From assembly GCA_964503335.1 (NCBI GenBank), contig CAZCZZ010000105.1, forward strand, positions 1 to 7,007: a DNA stretch of 7,007 nucleotides. Direction: 5' to 3'. The notes beneath the pieces are model-generated. The model had not been told where the DNA came from. It made no database searches and saw only the letters and a program-made list of their open reading frames with translations. Both the position numbers and the translations under genes were made by a program. The DNA comes from CAZCZZ01 sp964503335. Lineage in GTDB: Bacteria; Verrucomicrobiota; Kiritimatiellia; CAIVKH01. This document shows, in pieces, positions 1-6,263 of this stretch (positions are counted from its first letter, which is position 1; each line of letters starts with the position of its first letter).

Positions 1-1042
1 TGTCCTCGGGCTGCGGTTCGCTGAGCGCGACGTTGAACTTGAAGTTCGGGAACTCCTTCTCGATCTTCCGGAAATCCTCTTCGTAGAACATCTCGCGCAG
101 CGAGCGGGCGCCGTACCAGAAGCTGACCTTGCGCGTCGTGCGCTTGGTGTGGAACAGGTCAAACGTATGGCTGCGAAGGGGGGCCATGCCCGCGCCGCCG
201 CCGATGTAGAGCATCTCGCGGTTGGTGTCCTTGGCGAAGAACTCGCCGAAGGGCCCGCTGATCCAAACCTTGTCGCCGGGCTTGCAGTTGAAGATGAAGC
301 TGGAGGCGATGCCCGGCTTGGCGCCCGGCACGTTGGGGGGCGGCGTCGCGATGCGCACGTTGAGCATGACGCAGTTGCCTTCGGCGGGATGGTTGCCCAT
401 CGAATAGGCGCGGAAGCAGGGCTCCTCGTTCTTGCACTCGAGGTTGAAGAGTTTGAACTTCTCCCACGCGTCCTTGAATTTGTCCTCGATGATGAAGTCC
501 TTGAACTTCACATCGTACTTCGGGATGTCGATCTGGATGTAGCCGCCGGCCTTGAAGTTGAGGTCCACGCCGGGGGGGAGGTCGACGATGAATTCCTTGA
601 TGAACGTCGCGACGTTCCGGTTGGACCGGACGGTGCCCTCGAACTTCTTGATCTCAAGCACTTCGTCCGGGACGTGAATCTTGAGGTCGTTCTTCACCTT
701 GAGCTGGCAGGCGAGGCGCGTGCCCTTCTTGGCCATCTGCTTGTTGATGTGCCCAGTCTCCGTCGGGAGCAGGCTGCCGCCGCCTTCCTTTACATCACAC
801 TTGCACATGGCGCAGGTCCCGCCGCCACCGCACGCGGAGGGGAGAAAAATCTTCTCTTCGGCGAGGGCGCTGAGGAGGCTGCGACCGGGCGACACGGTGA
901 GGACTTTCGATCCTTCGTTGATGTCGATCTTCACAACACCCGACGGCGCGAGCTTCCGGGAGGCCCAGATGATCCCGAAAACGAGCAGCAGGATCAGGCC
1001 GGTAAAGACCGCCACACTGGCTGAAACATACGTGATATCCAT
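1..1042 (-). CDS. nqrF: Na+-translocating NADH:quinone reductase subunit F (3' end beyond window)
   Basis: This is the NADH-oxidising entry subunit of Na+-NQR, on the cytoplasmic face. It takes electrons from NADH to FAD and then to a ferredoxin-type [2Fe-2S] cluster. Reading from the ATG at 1042 gives 347 residues before the window ends; the family is about 407, so roughly 60 C-terminal residues are missing. Domains in order: one N-terminal membrane helix (about 5-26); a ferredoxin domain with cluster cysteines C71, C77, C80 and C112 (CX5CX2C then X31C, the spacing of Vibrio NqrF); a flavin-binding barrel with the RAYS motif at 211-214 (FAD); and an NADH domain with IGGGAGMAPLRSH beginning at 280. 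The start lies 10 bases after the nqrE stop and has an AAAGGTG-like ribosome binding site. The sequence is canonical and identification is very secure. The window edge hides the C-terminal NADH-domain motif and whether nqrM follows. Confidence 0.97.
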   Translation of the reverse strand, partial: MDITYVSASVAVFTGLILLLVFGIIWASRKLAPSGVVKIDINEGSKVLTVSPGRSLLSALAEEKIFLPSACGGGGTCAMCKCDVKEGGGSLLPTETGHINKQMAKKGTRLACQLKVKNDLKIHVPDEVLEIKKFEGTVRSNRNVATFIKEFIVDLPPGVDLNFKAGGYIQIDIPKYDVKFKDFIIEDKFKDAWEKFKLFNLECKNEEPCFRAYSMGNHPAEGNCVMLNVRIATPPPNVPGAKPGIASSFIFNCKPGDKVWISGPFGEFFAKDTNREMLYIGGGAGMAPLRSHTFDLFHTKRTTRKVSFWYGARSLREMFYEEDFRKIEKEFPNFKFNVALSEPQPED

Positions 1043-1052
1043 GATCGCACCT

Positions 1053-1667
1053 TTAAAGCGAAATGCCGGCAAACGTCATGAAGCCCAGGGCCATGAGCCC
1101 TGTCAGGATCATCGTGATGCCGAGTCCTCTGAGTCCTTCAGGAATCTGAGAGTAGCGAAGCTTCTTGCGGATGGCCGACATGCTGATGATGGCCAGTGCC
1201 CAACCGCCGCCCGAGGAGACGCCGTACACCGTCGATTCCGTGAAGGTGTAGCCGCGCTCGGCCATGAAGAGCGACCCGCCGAGGATCGCGCAGTTCACGG
1301 CAATGAGGGGGAGGAAGATGCCGAGCGACTGGTAAAGCGAAGGCACATACTTGTCCAAGGTCATCTCGACGATCTGCGTCATGAACGCGATGGTTGAGAT
1401 GAAGCAGATGAACGTGAGGAAAGACAGGTCGAGCGCGGCCAGGGAGTCGACGCCGGTCCATGCGAGCGCGCCCGGCTTCAGGAGGAAATTCAGGATCGCC
1501 CAGTTGGCCGGGACAGTGATGGTCTGCACGAAGATCACGGCGAGCCCGAGGCCCGTGGCCGTCTCCACCTTCTTCGAGCAGGCGAGGAAGGAGCACATCC
1601 CGAGGAAGAACGAGAGGAGGATGTTTTCGATGAAGATGTTCTTGATGGCTAGATTTACAAGTTCCAT
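1053..1667 (-). CDS. nqrE: Na+-translocating NADH:quinone reductase subunit E
   Basis: This is an integral membrane subunit of Na+-NQR, 204 residues, with about six hydrophobic helices. With NqrD it forms an inverted-repeat-like pair that holds an intramembrane [2Fe-2S] centre between NqrF and NqrC. The two expected cysteines are present: C25 in FFLGMCSF and C126 in AVNCAIL. Other family signatures are FIENILLSFFLG near the N-terminus, GIFLPLIAVNCAI in the middle, and PEGLRGLGITMI followed by GLMALGFM at the C-terminus. From memory, Vibrio NqrE is 198 residues; the extra length falls in a loop around residues 69-81 (WTGVDSLAALDLS). The ATG follows the nqrD stop by 12 bases, with AAGGA about 9 bases upstream. 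It is homologous to RnfA, but the surrounding nqr genes and the sequence make it NqrE. Confidence 0.97.
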   Translation of the reverse strand: MELVNLAIKNIFIENILLSFFLGMCSFLACSKKVETATGLGLAVIFVQTITVPANWAILNFLLKPGALAWTGVDSLAALDLSFLTFICFISTIAFMTQIVEMTLDKYVPSLYQSLGIFLPLIAVNCAILGGSLFMAERGYTFTESTVYGVSSGGGWALAIISMSAIRKKLRYSQIPEGLRGLGITMILTGLMALGFMTFAGISL

Positions 1668-1679
1668 GGACGTGATTCC

Positions 1680-2285
1680 TTAAGCCGTCTCGAATTTCTT
1701 TGTCATCTGACGCTGTGCCCAGATCAGGAGGCCAAGGCAGAAGAAGGCGCCGGGCGCGAGCAGCATGAGACCGTTTCCGATGTAACCGTCGGGCATCAGG
1801 CGGATGCCGGCCCAGGTGCCGAAACCGAGGATTTCCCGGATCGAGGCCACGGATACGAGGACGGCGCTATAGCCCAACCCGTTGCCCAGGCCATCGAGGA
1901 ACGATATGCCGGGCGAATTCTGGAGCGCGAACGCTTCAAGGCGTCCCATCACGATGCAGTTGGTGATGATCAGGCCAACGAAGACACTCAACTGGCGGCT
2001 GACATCAAACATGTACGCGCGCAGGAACTGGTCGGCCACGATGACGAGGGTCGAAACGACGGCCAGTTCCACGATGATGCGGATCTTCCCGGGAATCGCG
2101 TTGCGCATCATGGAGATGACGAGGTTGGAGAGGGCCGTGACGAGCGTGAGGCTCGCCGACATCACGAGGGCCGTCTCCAGTTTCGTGGTCACCGCGAGCG
2201 ACGAGCAGATGCCGAGAATCTGGATCGTGACCGGGTTGTTCTCGGACAAGGGATCGACGATTGTTTTTTTGATGGATCCTGCCAT
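1680..2285 (-). CDS. nqrD: Na+-translocating NADH:quinone reductase subunit D
   Basis: This is an integral membrane subunit of Na+-NQR, the partner of NqrE around the intramembrane [2Fe-2S] centre. From the ATG at 2285 it is 201 residues (family about 210) with around six helices. Cluster cysteines are C27 (QILGICSSLAV) and C110 (IITNCIVMGR), separated by 83 residues as in Vibrio NqrD (C29 and C112). Other family signatures are DPLSENNP close to the N-terminus and an LDGLGNGLGY stretch. I prefer this ATG because GAGGGG lies 4 bases upstream. A GTG at 2297 in the same frame would add four residues, but its ribosome binding site is poorer and it would overlap the nqrC stop. The homologue in Rnf complexes is RnfE; the neighbours decide for NqrD. 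Confidence 0.96.
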   Translation of the reverse strand: MAGSIKKTIVDPLSENNPVTIQILGICSSLAVTTKLETALVMSASLTLVTALSNLVISMMRNAIPGKIRIIVELAVVSTLVIVADQFLRAYMFDVSRQLSVFVGLIITNCIVMGRLEAFALQNSPGISFLDGLGNGLGYSAVLVSVASIREILGFGTWAGIRLMPDGYIGNGLMLLAPGAFFCLGLLIWAQRQMTKKFETA

Positions 2286-2289
2286 GGCG

Positions 2290-2295
2290 CCCCTC
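2290..2295 (-). promoter_or_regulatory. Ribosome binding site deciding the nqrD start
   Basis: On the minus strand GAGGGG lies 4 bases before the ATG at 2285 and overlaps the nqrC TGA stop (2296-2294). Terminating ribosomes would sit directly on this site, which suggests coupling of nqrD translation to nqrC. It supports the ATG at 2285 over the in-frame GTG at 2297. Confidence 0.6.
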
Positions 2296-3025
2296 ACGTG
2301 CTCCGTTTCAAACTAAAGTACTTCTCGTACTTATCAAGGTCTGCATTGATGAAATGGGATACGCCTTTGCCCGTAATCGTGGCTCCGCTCATGCCGTCCA
2401 CCGCATGGTTGTTTCCGTTCGGATACCTGTCTGCAACAAGACCCTTCACCACTTCAAACTTGAGGCGGTTGCCACCCTCGTAGACCTTTTTGCCTTTGAA
2501 TTGGGCCTGGAACCAGTCGGCCGAGACCTCACCACCAAGGCCAGGCGTCTCGCCGTGCCGGTAGAAGGTCACGCCGACAATCGTGGCAAGGTCCTTGTCC
2601 AGCGCCAGATAGCCGTAAATGGTGGACCAGAGTCCCTTGCCGGATATGGGGAACGCATACTTCTTGGCCTGCCCGTCTTCTTCCCATACGTACAGGAGCA
2701 GCACCTTGCGATCTGCAATATCCCCTGCGCTGAAGTCCGCGCTGGTCTTGCCTTCGAGCACGGTGCCGGACTCACCGTCGAGTACGATCTCATGGATCTG
2801 CGTGTGGAAGATTTCGTCCACTTTCGACCCGGGAATCGTCTTGCCGTTTTCATCCACCGTCGGCTCGCCGAACGCCTTCAGGACGTTCAGTTTGCGGTCC
2901 AGCTCGACATTGTAGTCCTGCTTGGTCTTCAGGGTTGAAGCGGTGACCGACAGCATCATGCTGCAGATCACGCAGACGATGGTCGCGAAGATAACGATGG
3001 CTCCGTCACTTTTAGGCGTAGACAT
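2294..3025 (-). CDS. nqrC: Na+-translocating NADH:quinone reductase subunit C (covalent FMN)
   Basis: This subunit of Na+-NQR has one membrane anchor and a large periplasmic FMN domain, and it carries electrons between the membrane Fe-S centre and NqrB. It is 243 residues from the ATG at 3025 (family about 257). There is one N-terminal membrane helix (about 9-29), then a soluble domain. The covalent flavin site DGMSGATITGKGV lies near the C-terminus; by homology FMN is attached by ApbE through a phosphoester to the threonine of SGAT, here T216. GETPGLGGEV is another conserved family stretch. The frame stays open upstream to about 3070, but the start at 3025 has AGGAGG 7 bases before it and its N-terminus aligns with the family. 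The gene overlaps the end of nqrB by 14 bases. No apbE flavin transferase gene is in the window. Confidence 0.96.
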   Translation of the reverse strand: MSTPKSDGAIVIFATIVCVICSMMLSVTASTLKTKQDYNVELDRKLNVLKAFGEPTVDENGKTIPGSKVDEIFHTQIHEIVLDGESGTVLEGKTSADFSAGDIADRKVLLLYVWEEDGQAKKYAFPISGKGLWSTIYGYLALDKDLATIVGVTFYRHGETPGLGGEVSADWFQAQFKGKKVYEGGNRLKFEVVKGLVADRYPNGNNHAVDGMSGATITGKGVSHFINADLDKYEKYFSLKRST

Positions 3026-4205
3026 GCTTCGCCCTCCTCCGGATGTGCGCTTGCACCACGTAGTGGTCAACCAGCGGTGCCATGACGTTCATAAAGAGGA
3101 TCGCGAGCATCGTCGCTTCGGGATACGCCGGATTTGCGACGCGTATAACCACGATCAGGAACCCGATAAGGAATCCGTAGATCCATTTGCCGGGATTCGA
3201 AGCCGCGGCGGATACCGGGTCCGTGGCCATGAAAACGGTCCCGAAGGCGAAGCTGCCGATGACCATGTGGTAGCAGGCCGGAAGGTCTGCGAGGGGCTTG
3301 AGGTTCGAGCCGCCGAAGGCGCGGAAGAGTTCGCCACCAGCGATGAGGCCGAGCACGGACCCGACCATGATCCGCCACGAACCGACACCGGAGAGGATCA
3401 GGATCACTGCGCCGATGAGGCAGCAGATCGCCGAAGTCTCCCCGATACTTCCCGGTTCAAGGCCAATGAACATGGACTTCAGGGTGTACCCCGCATGTTT
3501 GAGGGACTCGATGACGCTCTCATCGCCGTGACGCACCGCGCCCACTGCAAGCGGGGTGGCGCCTGTGAAGCCCGAAAGCGTGCTCGACTTGTCAACCACG
3601 CTGGTCCAGACCGCATCGCCGCTGATCTGGGCCGGATAGGCGAAATAGAGGAACGCGCGCGCCGTGAGCGCCGGGTTGAGGACGTTGAAGCCGGTGCCGC
3701 CGAAAATCTCTTTGCCAATCACCACGCCGAAGGTCACGCCAAGGGCGACCTGCCAGAGCGGGATCGTCGGGGGGAGCGTCAATGGGAAGAGCAGGCCCGT
3801 CACCAAGAAGCCCTCGCTCACCGGATGCTTTCTCACGACGGCGAAGAGCACTTCCCAGATTCCGCCGACGGCATACGACACGATGATGATGGGCATGCAG
3901 AGCAGGAGGCCCCGGATGATGTGATCCATGAAGCCCGCGCCGGCCACCATGTTTACCGTGTTGTGCTGGTAGCCCGCGTTGAAGATGCCGAAGAGGGTGC
4001 AGGGGATCAGGGCCAGGACCACCATGATCATCGCGCGCTTCAGGTCAATCTGATCGCGCACATGCGGTGCGCCGTGCGTCACTTCCGCTGGCGTGAGCAG
4101 GAAGGTCTCGTTCGCCTCGTGCAGTGGGTACAGCCGCTCGAACTTTCCGCCCGGCAGGAAGAGCGGACGAATCTTCTCAAACTGCTTTTCAAGGAGCTTC
4201 TTCAC
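3012..4205 (-). CDS. nqrB: Na+-translocating NADH:quinone reductase subunit B (covalent FMN)
   Basis: This is the large polytopic membrane subunit of Na+-NQR, 397 residues (Vibrio about 415). It carries covalent FMN and riboflavin and takes part in Na+ transport and quinone reduction. Several hydrophobic helices are visible, for example about 57-77, 95-115, 152-167, 262-290 and 340-357. Family signatures are LPPTIPLWQVALGVTFGVV (145-163), GKEIFGGTGFNVLNPALTAR (164-183), FMATDPVSA (325-333) and a C-terminal NPAYPEATMLAILFMN (358-373). The flavinylation site is SGFTGAT at 211-217, so T217 is the predicted FMN attachment residue; it reads TGAT where many members have SGAT. The start codon is GTG, one base after the nqrA stop, with a GGAAGGG stretch about 7 bases upstream. 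It is homologous to RnfD, but the neighbours and sequence make it NqrB. Confidence 0.97.
   Translation of the reverse strand: MKKLLEKQFEKIRPLFLPGGKFERLYPLHEANETFLLTPAEVTHGAPHVRDQIDLKRAMIMVVLALIPCTLFGIFNAGYQHNTVNMVAGAGFMDHIIRGLLLCMPIIIVSYAVGGIWEVLFAVVRKHPVSEGFLVTGLLFPLTLPPTIPLWQVALGVTFGVVIGKEIFGGTGFNVLNPALTARAFLYFAYPAQISGDAVWTSVVDKSSTLSGFTGATPLAVGAVRHGDESVIESLKHAGYTLKSMFIGLEPGSIGETSAICCLIGAVILILSGVGSWRIMVGSVLGLIAGGELFRAFGGSNLKPLADLPACYHMVIGSFAFGTVFMATDPVSAAASNPGKWIYGFLIGFLIVVIRVANPAYPEATMLAILFMNVMAPLVDHYVVQAHIRRRAKHVYA
3033..3038 (-). promoter_or_regulatory. Ribosome binding site for nqrC, inside the end of nqrB
   Basis: On the minus strand AGGAGG lies 7 bases before the nqrC ATG at 3025. It is part of a CGG-AGG-AGG run that encodes three consecutive arginines near the C-terminus of NqrB. 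It decides the nqrC start, since the upstream in-frame extension to about 3070 has no comparable signal. Confidence 0.7.
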
Positions 4206-4206
4206 G

Positions 4207-5574
4207 TCAAATCCCTTCCTTCTCGAGGTCCTGAAGGCCCTTCTTCACAATTGAAACCAGGTCCATCTTCGACGGACAGGCAAAGGCGCAGAGCGCGAAG
4301 TCCTCGGGGTCGACTTCGAGGAGGCCAAGCTTGACCGCCTCCTCCGTGTCATTCGCCAGGATCGCGCGGATGAGGAAATCCACCATGATGTTCATCGGCA
4401 TGTATTTGTCATACAGGCCCGTCAGCACCATCGGGCGAAGTTCGCCGTGCTGGTTTGTGCCCAGCGAAAGCGACTTCGGAGCGGGCAGCCAGCTCGATGC
4501 GAAGGACTTGGACGCACTGAAGACCTTGAAGCCGGGCATCATCCAGCCGAGGAGGTGTCGCTCGCGGTCCTCCGGGAGCACGGTGATGGCACCGTCGGTG
4601 AGCCGAACAAAGTCGTCCGCCCCGGTCTTCGTCCCCGCGAGGGCATCGCCGCGGATGACGCGCAGTTCGCCCTCGGCGAGCTTGCCGCTGAGCAGGTGCT
4701 GGTGCGAGGTGCCGATGCGTACGCGGTAATGCTTGCGCTGTCCGTCTTTCACGCCGTGCCCGCCCAAGGCCACGATCTTCGTGCCGGCATACTCTCCTTT
4801 AAGAAGGAGATGGCCGATTGAAATGACGTCTTCGGCCTTGATAGCCCAGACCACGTCGTGCGGCTTGATCGGGTCGATACGGCTGATGTGCACGCTCGTG
4901 TTGCCCGAGGGATGCGGGCCCTTGAAGGTGTGGACTTCGGCGTTCTTCACGCCGGTGAAAGCCTGTGCGTTCTGCGCCCGGGCATCGAGACAGAGGTGAA
5001 CCTTGCCGGTGGTGAGCCGCGACAGCGCATCGACGCCTGCCTGGAACTCTGCTTCGGATCCCTTCACGGCCACGTTGCTATCGACCTGGAACGGTGCGGT
5101 CGCCATCGCGTTGATGAAGATCGATTTCGGCGTTGCTTCAAGGTCCGGCAGTCGGCTGAACGGGCGCTGCTGCAGGAGGGCGATCAAGCCGGATTCTGTC
5201 AGGGCCTTGAGCACATCCTCGCGCTTCAGGGCGGCGATCTGTGCGGCCTGGTACTTCGGATAGGACTCTGCAGCCGCCTTTGCATCGACCTGGATCACGA
5301 CGCGCTCGAGTGCGCGGCGCGGACCGAGAACGATGGACTTAACGGTGCCACCTGCGGGTGCGCAGGCACGAAGGGCCGGGTTGAACTTGTCGTGGAAAAG
5401 GGGGGAACCGCGTTTGACCTGGGCCCCCTCCGCGACATCGAGACGGGGCTTCATCCCCTTGAAGTCGGCGGGTGAGACGGACAGCGTCGCAGCATCCAAG
5501 GCATCCACCACCGTGGCCTCGGGAGCGCCCGCGAGCTTGATGTCCAACCCCCTCTTAATCGTGAACGAGCCCAT
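4207..5574 (-). CDS. nqrA: Na+-translocating NADH:quinone reductase subunit A
   Basis: This is the soluble cytoplasmic subunit of Na+-NQR, associated with quinone binding near NqrB and without a firmly bound redox cofactor of its own. From the ATG at 5574 it is 455 residues (Vibrio about 446). Family features: an N-terminal FTIKRGLDIKLAGAP, then GMKPRLDVAEGAQVKRGSPLF, a biotinyl-lipoyl-like segment shared with RnfC; APAGGTVKSI; and a C-terminal DPEDFALCAFACPSKMD, a remnant of the cysteine-rich region of RnfC-type proteins. No membrane helix is seen, as expected. The start is chosen because GGAG lies 8 bases upstream and the N-terminus then matches the family. The frame extends to a TTG at 5619, but that gives an unsupported 15-residue leader. 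It is the first gene of the operon, so the promoter should lie in 5575-5836. Confidence 0.96.
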   Translation of the reverse strand: MGSFTIKRGLDIKLAGAPEATVVDALDAATLSVSPADFKGMKPRLDVAEGAQVKRGSPLFHDKFNPALRACAPAGGTVKSIVLGPRRALERVVIQVDAKAAAESYPKYQAAQIAALKREDVLKALTESGLIALLQQRPFSRLPDLEATPKSIFINAMATAPFQVDSNVAVKGSEAEFQAGVDALSRLTTGKVHLCLDARAQNAQAFTGVKNAEVHTFKGPHPSGNTSVHISRIDPIKPHDVVWAIKAEDVISIGHLLLKGEYAGTKIVALGGHGVKDGQRKHYRVRIGTSHQHLLSGKLAEGELRVIRGDALAGTKTGADDFVRLTDGAITVLPEDRERHLLGWMMPGFKVFSASKSFASSWLPAPKSLSLGTNQHGELRPMVLTGLYDKYMPMNIMVDFLIRAILANDTEEAVKLGLLEVDPEDFALCAFACPSKMDLVSIVKKGLQDLEKEGI

Positions 5575-5756
5575 AGAAGAATCTCCGTTCCGCACCTGAA
5601 ACAAAACGCCGAAAGGCAAATCGCGATACCTTCACAGGGTGGGTCTCTGGTGTCAAGGAACGAGAGGCATCGATGCAAAGAGGCGCCCGTCTTCGCGCAA
5701 CGCTTCGCCGAGGCAAGCAAAGCGATGGTCCCTGTTACCCGGACGATGTTTCACAG

Positions 5757-5783
5757 GAAGGTCGCGAAGGCAGCGAAGAAGAC
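5757..5783 (+). repeat. Three-copy imperfect 9-base tandem repeat
   Basis: The units GAAGGTCGC (5757-5765), GAAGGCAGC (5766-5774) and GAAGAAGAC (5775-5783) follow each other without gaps. Short GAAGG/CTTCG-type repeats of this sort occur between genes in many bacteria. The function is unknown. The copies are imperfect, and chance cannot be excluded for so short a run. Confidence 0.5.
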
Positions 5784-5784
5784 T

Positions 5785-5823
5785 TCATGAACGTTCAAAA
5801 TCGAAGCAGAATGAAGTTCATGA
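5785..5823 (+). promoter_or_regulatory. Near-perfect inverted repeat upstream of the Rid gene (operator or RNA hairpin)
   Basis: The left arm TCATGAACGTTCA (5785-5797) is the reverse complement of the right arm TGAAGTTCATGA (5812-5823) apart from one unpaired base, G5793. This gives 12 base pairs around a 14-base loop. The left arm itself contains the 10-base palindrome TGAACGTTCA (5788-5797). The structure ends 3 bases before the AGGAGG of the Rid gene, so it could act as a repressor operator in DNA or as a leader hairpin affecting translation. It lacks a following T-run, so a terminator is unlikely. Confidence 0.55.
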
Positions 5824-5826
5824 TAT

Positions 5827-5832
5827 AGGAGG
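5827..5832 (+). promoter_or_regulatory. Ribosome binding site for the Rid-family gene
   Basis: A consensus AGGAGG lies 4 bases before the ATG at 5837 and fixes that start. The frame is open further upstream, to a GTG near 5639, but nothing supports a longer product. The site lies 3 bases after the inverted repeat, close enough for a hairpin there to affect ribosome access. Confidence 0.65.
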
Positions 5833-5836
5833 CTAC

Positions 5837-6244
5837 ATGACAGATTCCATCGTTCGCCTGAATCCATCGACAATGCCCGATGCCGGCAAAGTCGGCTACT
5901 CCCAGATATCGATCGTCAAGCCCGGGCGGATGGCCTACGTGTCGGGGCAAGTGGCGTGGCGGCCGAATGGCGAGGCGGTTCCCGACAGCCTGTCCGGCCA
6001 AATGAGCCTCGTTTCGGCCAACGCCAAGGCGGCGCTGGTAGCGATCGGGGCGACCGCGCAGGACATCGTCATGGCGCGCGTCTATGTGGTCAACCTCACC
6101 CCCGAGCGGCTCGAAGAAGTCATGCCCCCGTTTCTGGCCACGTTTGATGGCGCCCAGCCCTGCGTCACCGGCGTGGGCGTTCAAGCCCTCGCGTCGCCTG
6201 AACTGCAAGTCGAAATGGAACTCGTCGTCAGGCTGCCGGATTGA
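5837..6244 (+). CDS. Rid/YjgF/YER057c/UK114-family protein, catalytic arginine missing
   Basis: A 135-residue protein of the Rid (YjgF/YER057c/UK114) family, whose members form homotrimers with clefts between subunits. Family features run throughout: VSGQVAWRPNGEAVPDSLSGQ (35-55), an NAKAALVAIGATAQDIV helix (62-78), ARVYVVNL (80-87), and a C-terminal VEMELVV strand (125-131). Classical RidA enzymes deaminate reactive enamines/imines such as 2-aminoacrylate using an arginine in a P-A-R-S/T context. Here the equivalent stretch is P108-C-V-T, so valine (V110) replaces that arginine. By established subfamily rules, arginine-less groups are not expected to have this deaminase activity, so its reaction cannot be named and I withhold the symbol ridA. 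It has a strong ribosome binding site. The Gdx-type exporter gene follows after 19 bases and is probably cotranscribed. Confidence 0.9.
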   Translation: MTDSIVRLNPSTMPDAGKVGYSQISIVKPGRMAYVSGQVAWRPNGEAVPDSLSGQMSLVSANAKAALVAIGATAQDIVMARVYVVNLTPERLEEVMPPFLATFDGAQPCVTGVGVQALASPELQVEMELVVRLPD

Positions 6245-6263
6245 TGGGCTGGAGGAGTTGATT

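Larger units (their letters stand above)
5575..5836. promoter_or_regulatory. Divergent intergenic control region between nqrA and the Rid gene
   Basis: These 262 bases separate the divergent transcripts, so promoters for both should lie here. I see no convincing -35/-10 pair for either direction. On the minus strand a TTGACA (5656-5651) has no good -10 at 16-18 bases. The segment holds a three-copy 9-base repeat (5757-5783) and a strong inverted repeat (5785-5823) just before the Rid ribosome binding site. No ORF with family resemblance is present. Confidence 0.5.

Noticed and set aside
149..1024. Plus-strand open frame of 291 residues opposite nqrF
   Set aside because: It is an antisense shadow of nqrF, whose cofactor motifs are intact on the minus strand.
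2922..4334. Plus-strand open frame of 470 residues opposite nqrB
   Set aside because: It is a shadow of GC-rich nqrB codons. Composition is rich in R, H, E and D with no recognisable domain, and the opposite strand carries an unmistakable nqrB.
1053..5574. Rnf (Rsx) complex instead of Na+-NQR
   Set aside because: The A-B-C-D-E-F order, a soluble NqrA-type protein without RnfC Fe-S motifs, and an NqrF with ferredoxin, FAD and NADH domains are diagnostic of NQR. No RnfB-type ferredoxin is present.
5623..5656. Sigma-70 promoter for nqrA with TTGACA at 5656-5651
   Set aside because: The -35 match is perfect, but the hexamers at 16-18 bases spacing are poor (GAAGGT-like) and the nearest TAT-containing candidate sits about 20-22 bases away.
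5731..5770. Guanidine-III or guanidine-II riboswitch upstream of the rid-gdx pair (CCGGACGA at about 5738-5745)
   Set aside because: Only the short CCGGACGA matches the start of guanidine-III. The following conserved pseudoknot segments are missing, and there is no pair of short ACGR-loop hairpins as in guanidine-II. A CCTGT/ACAGG stem (5731-5735 with 5753-5757) is too weak to call.
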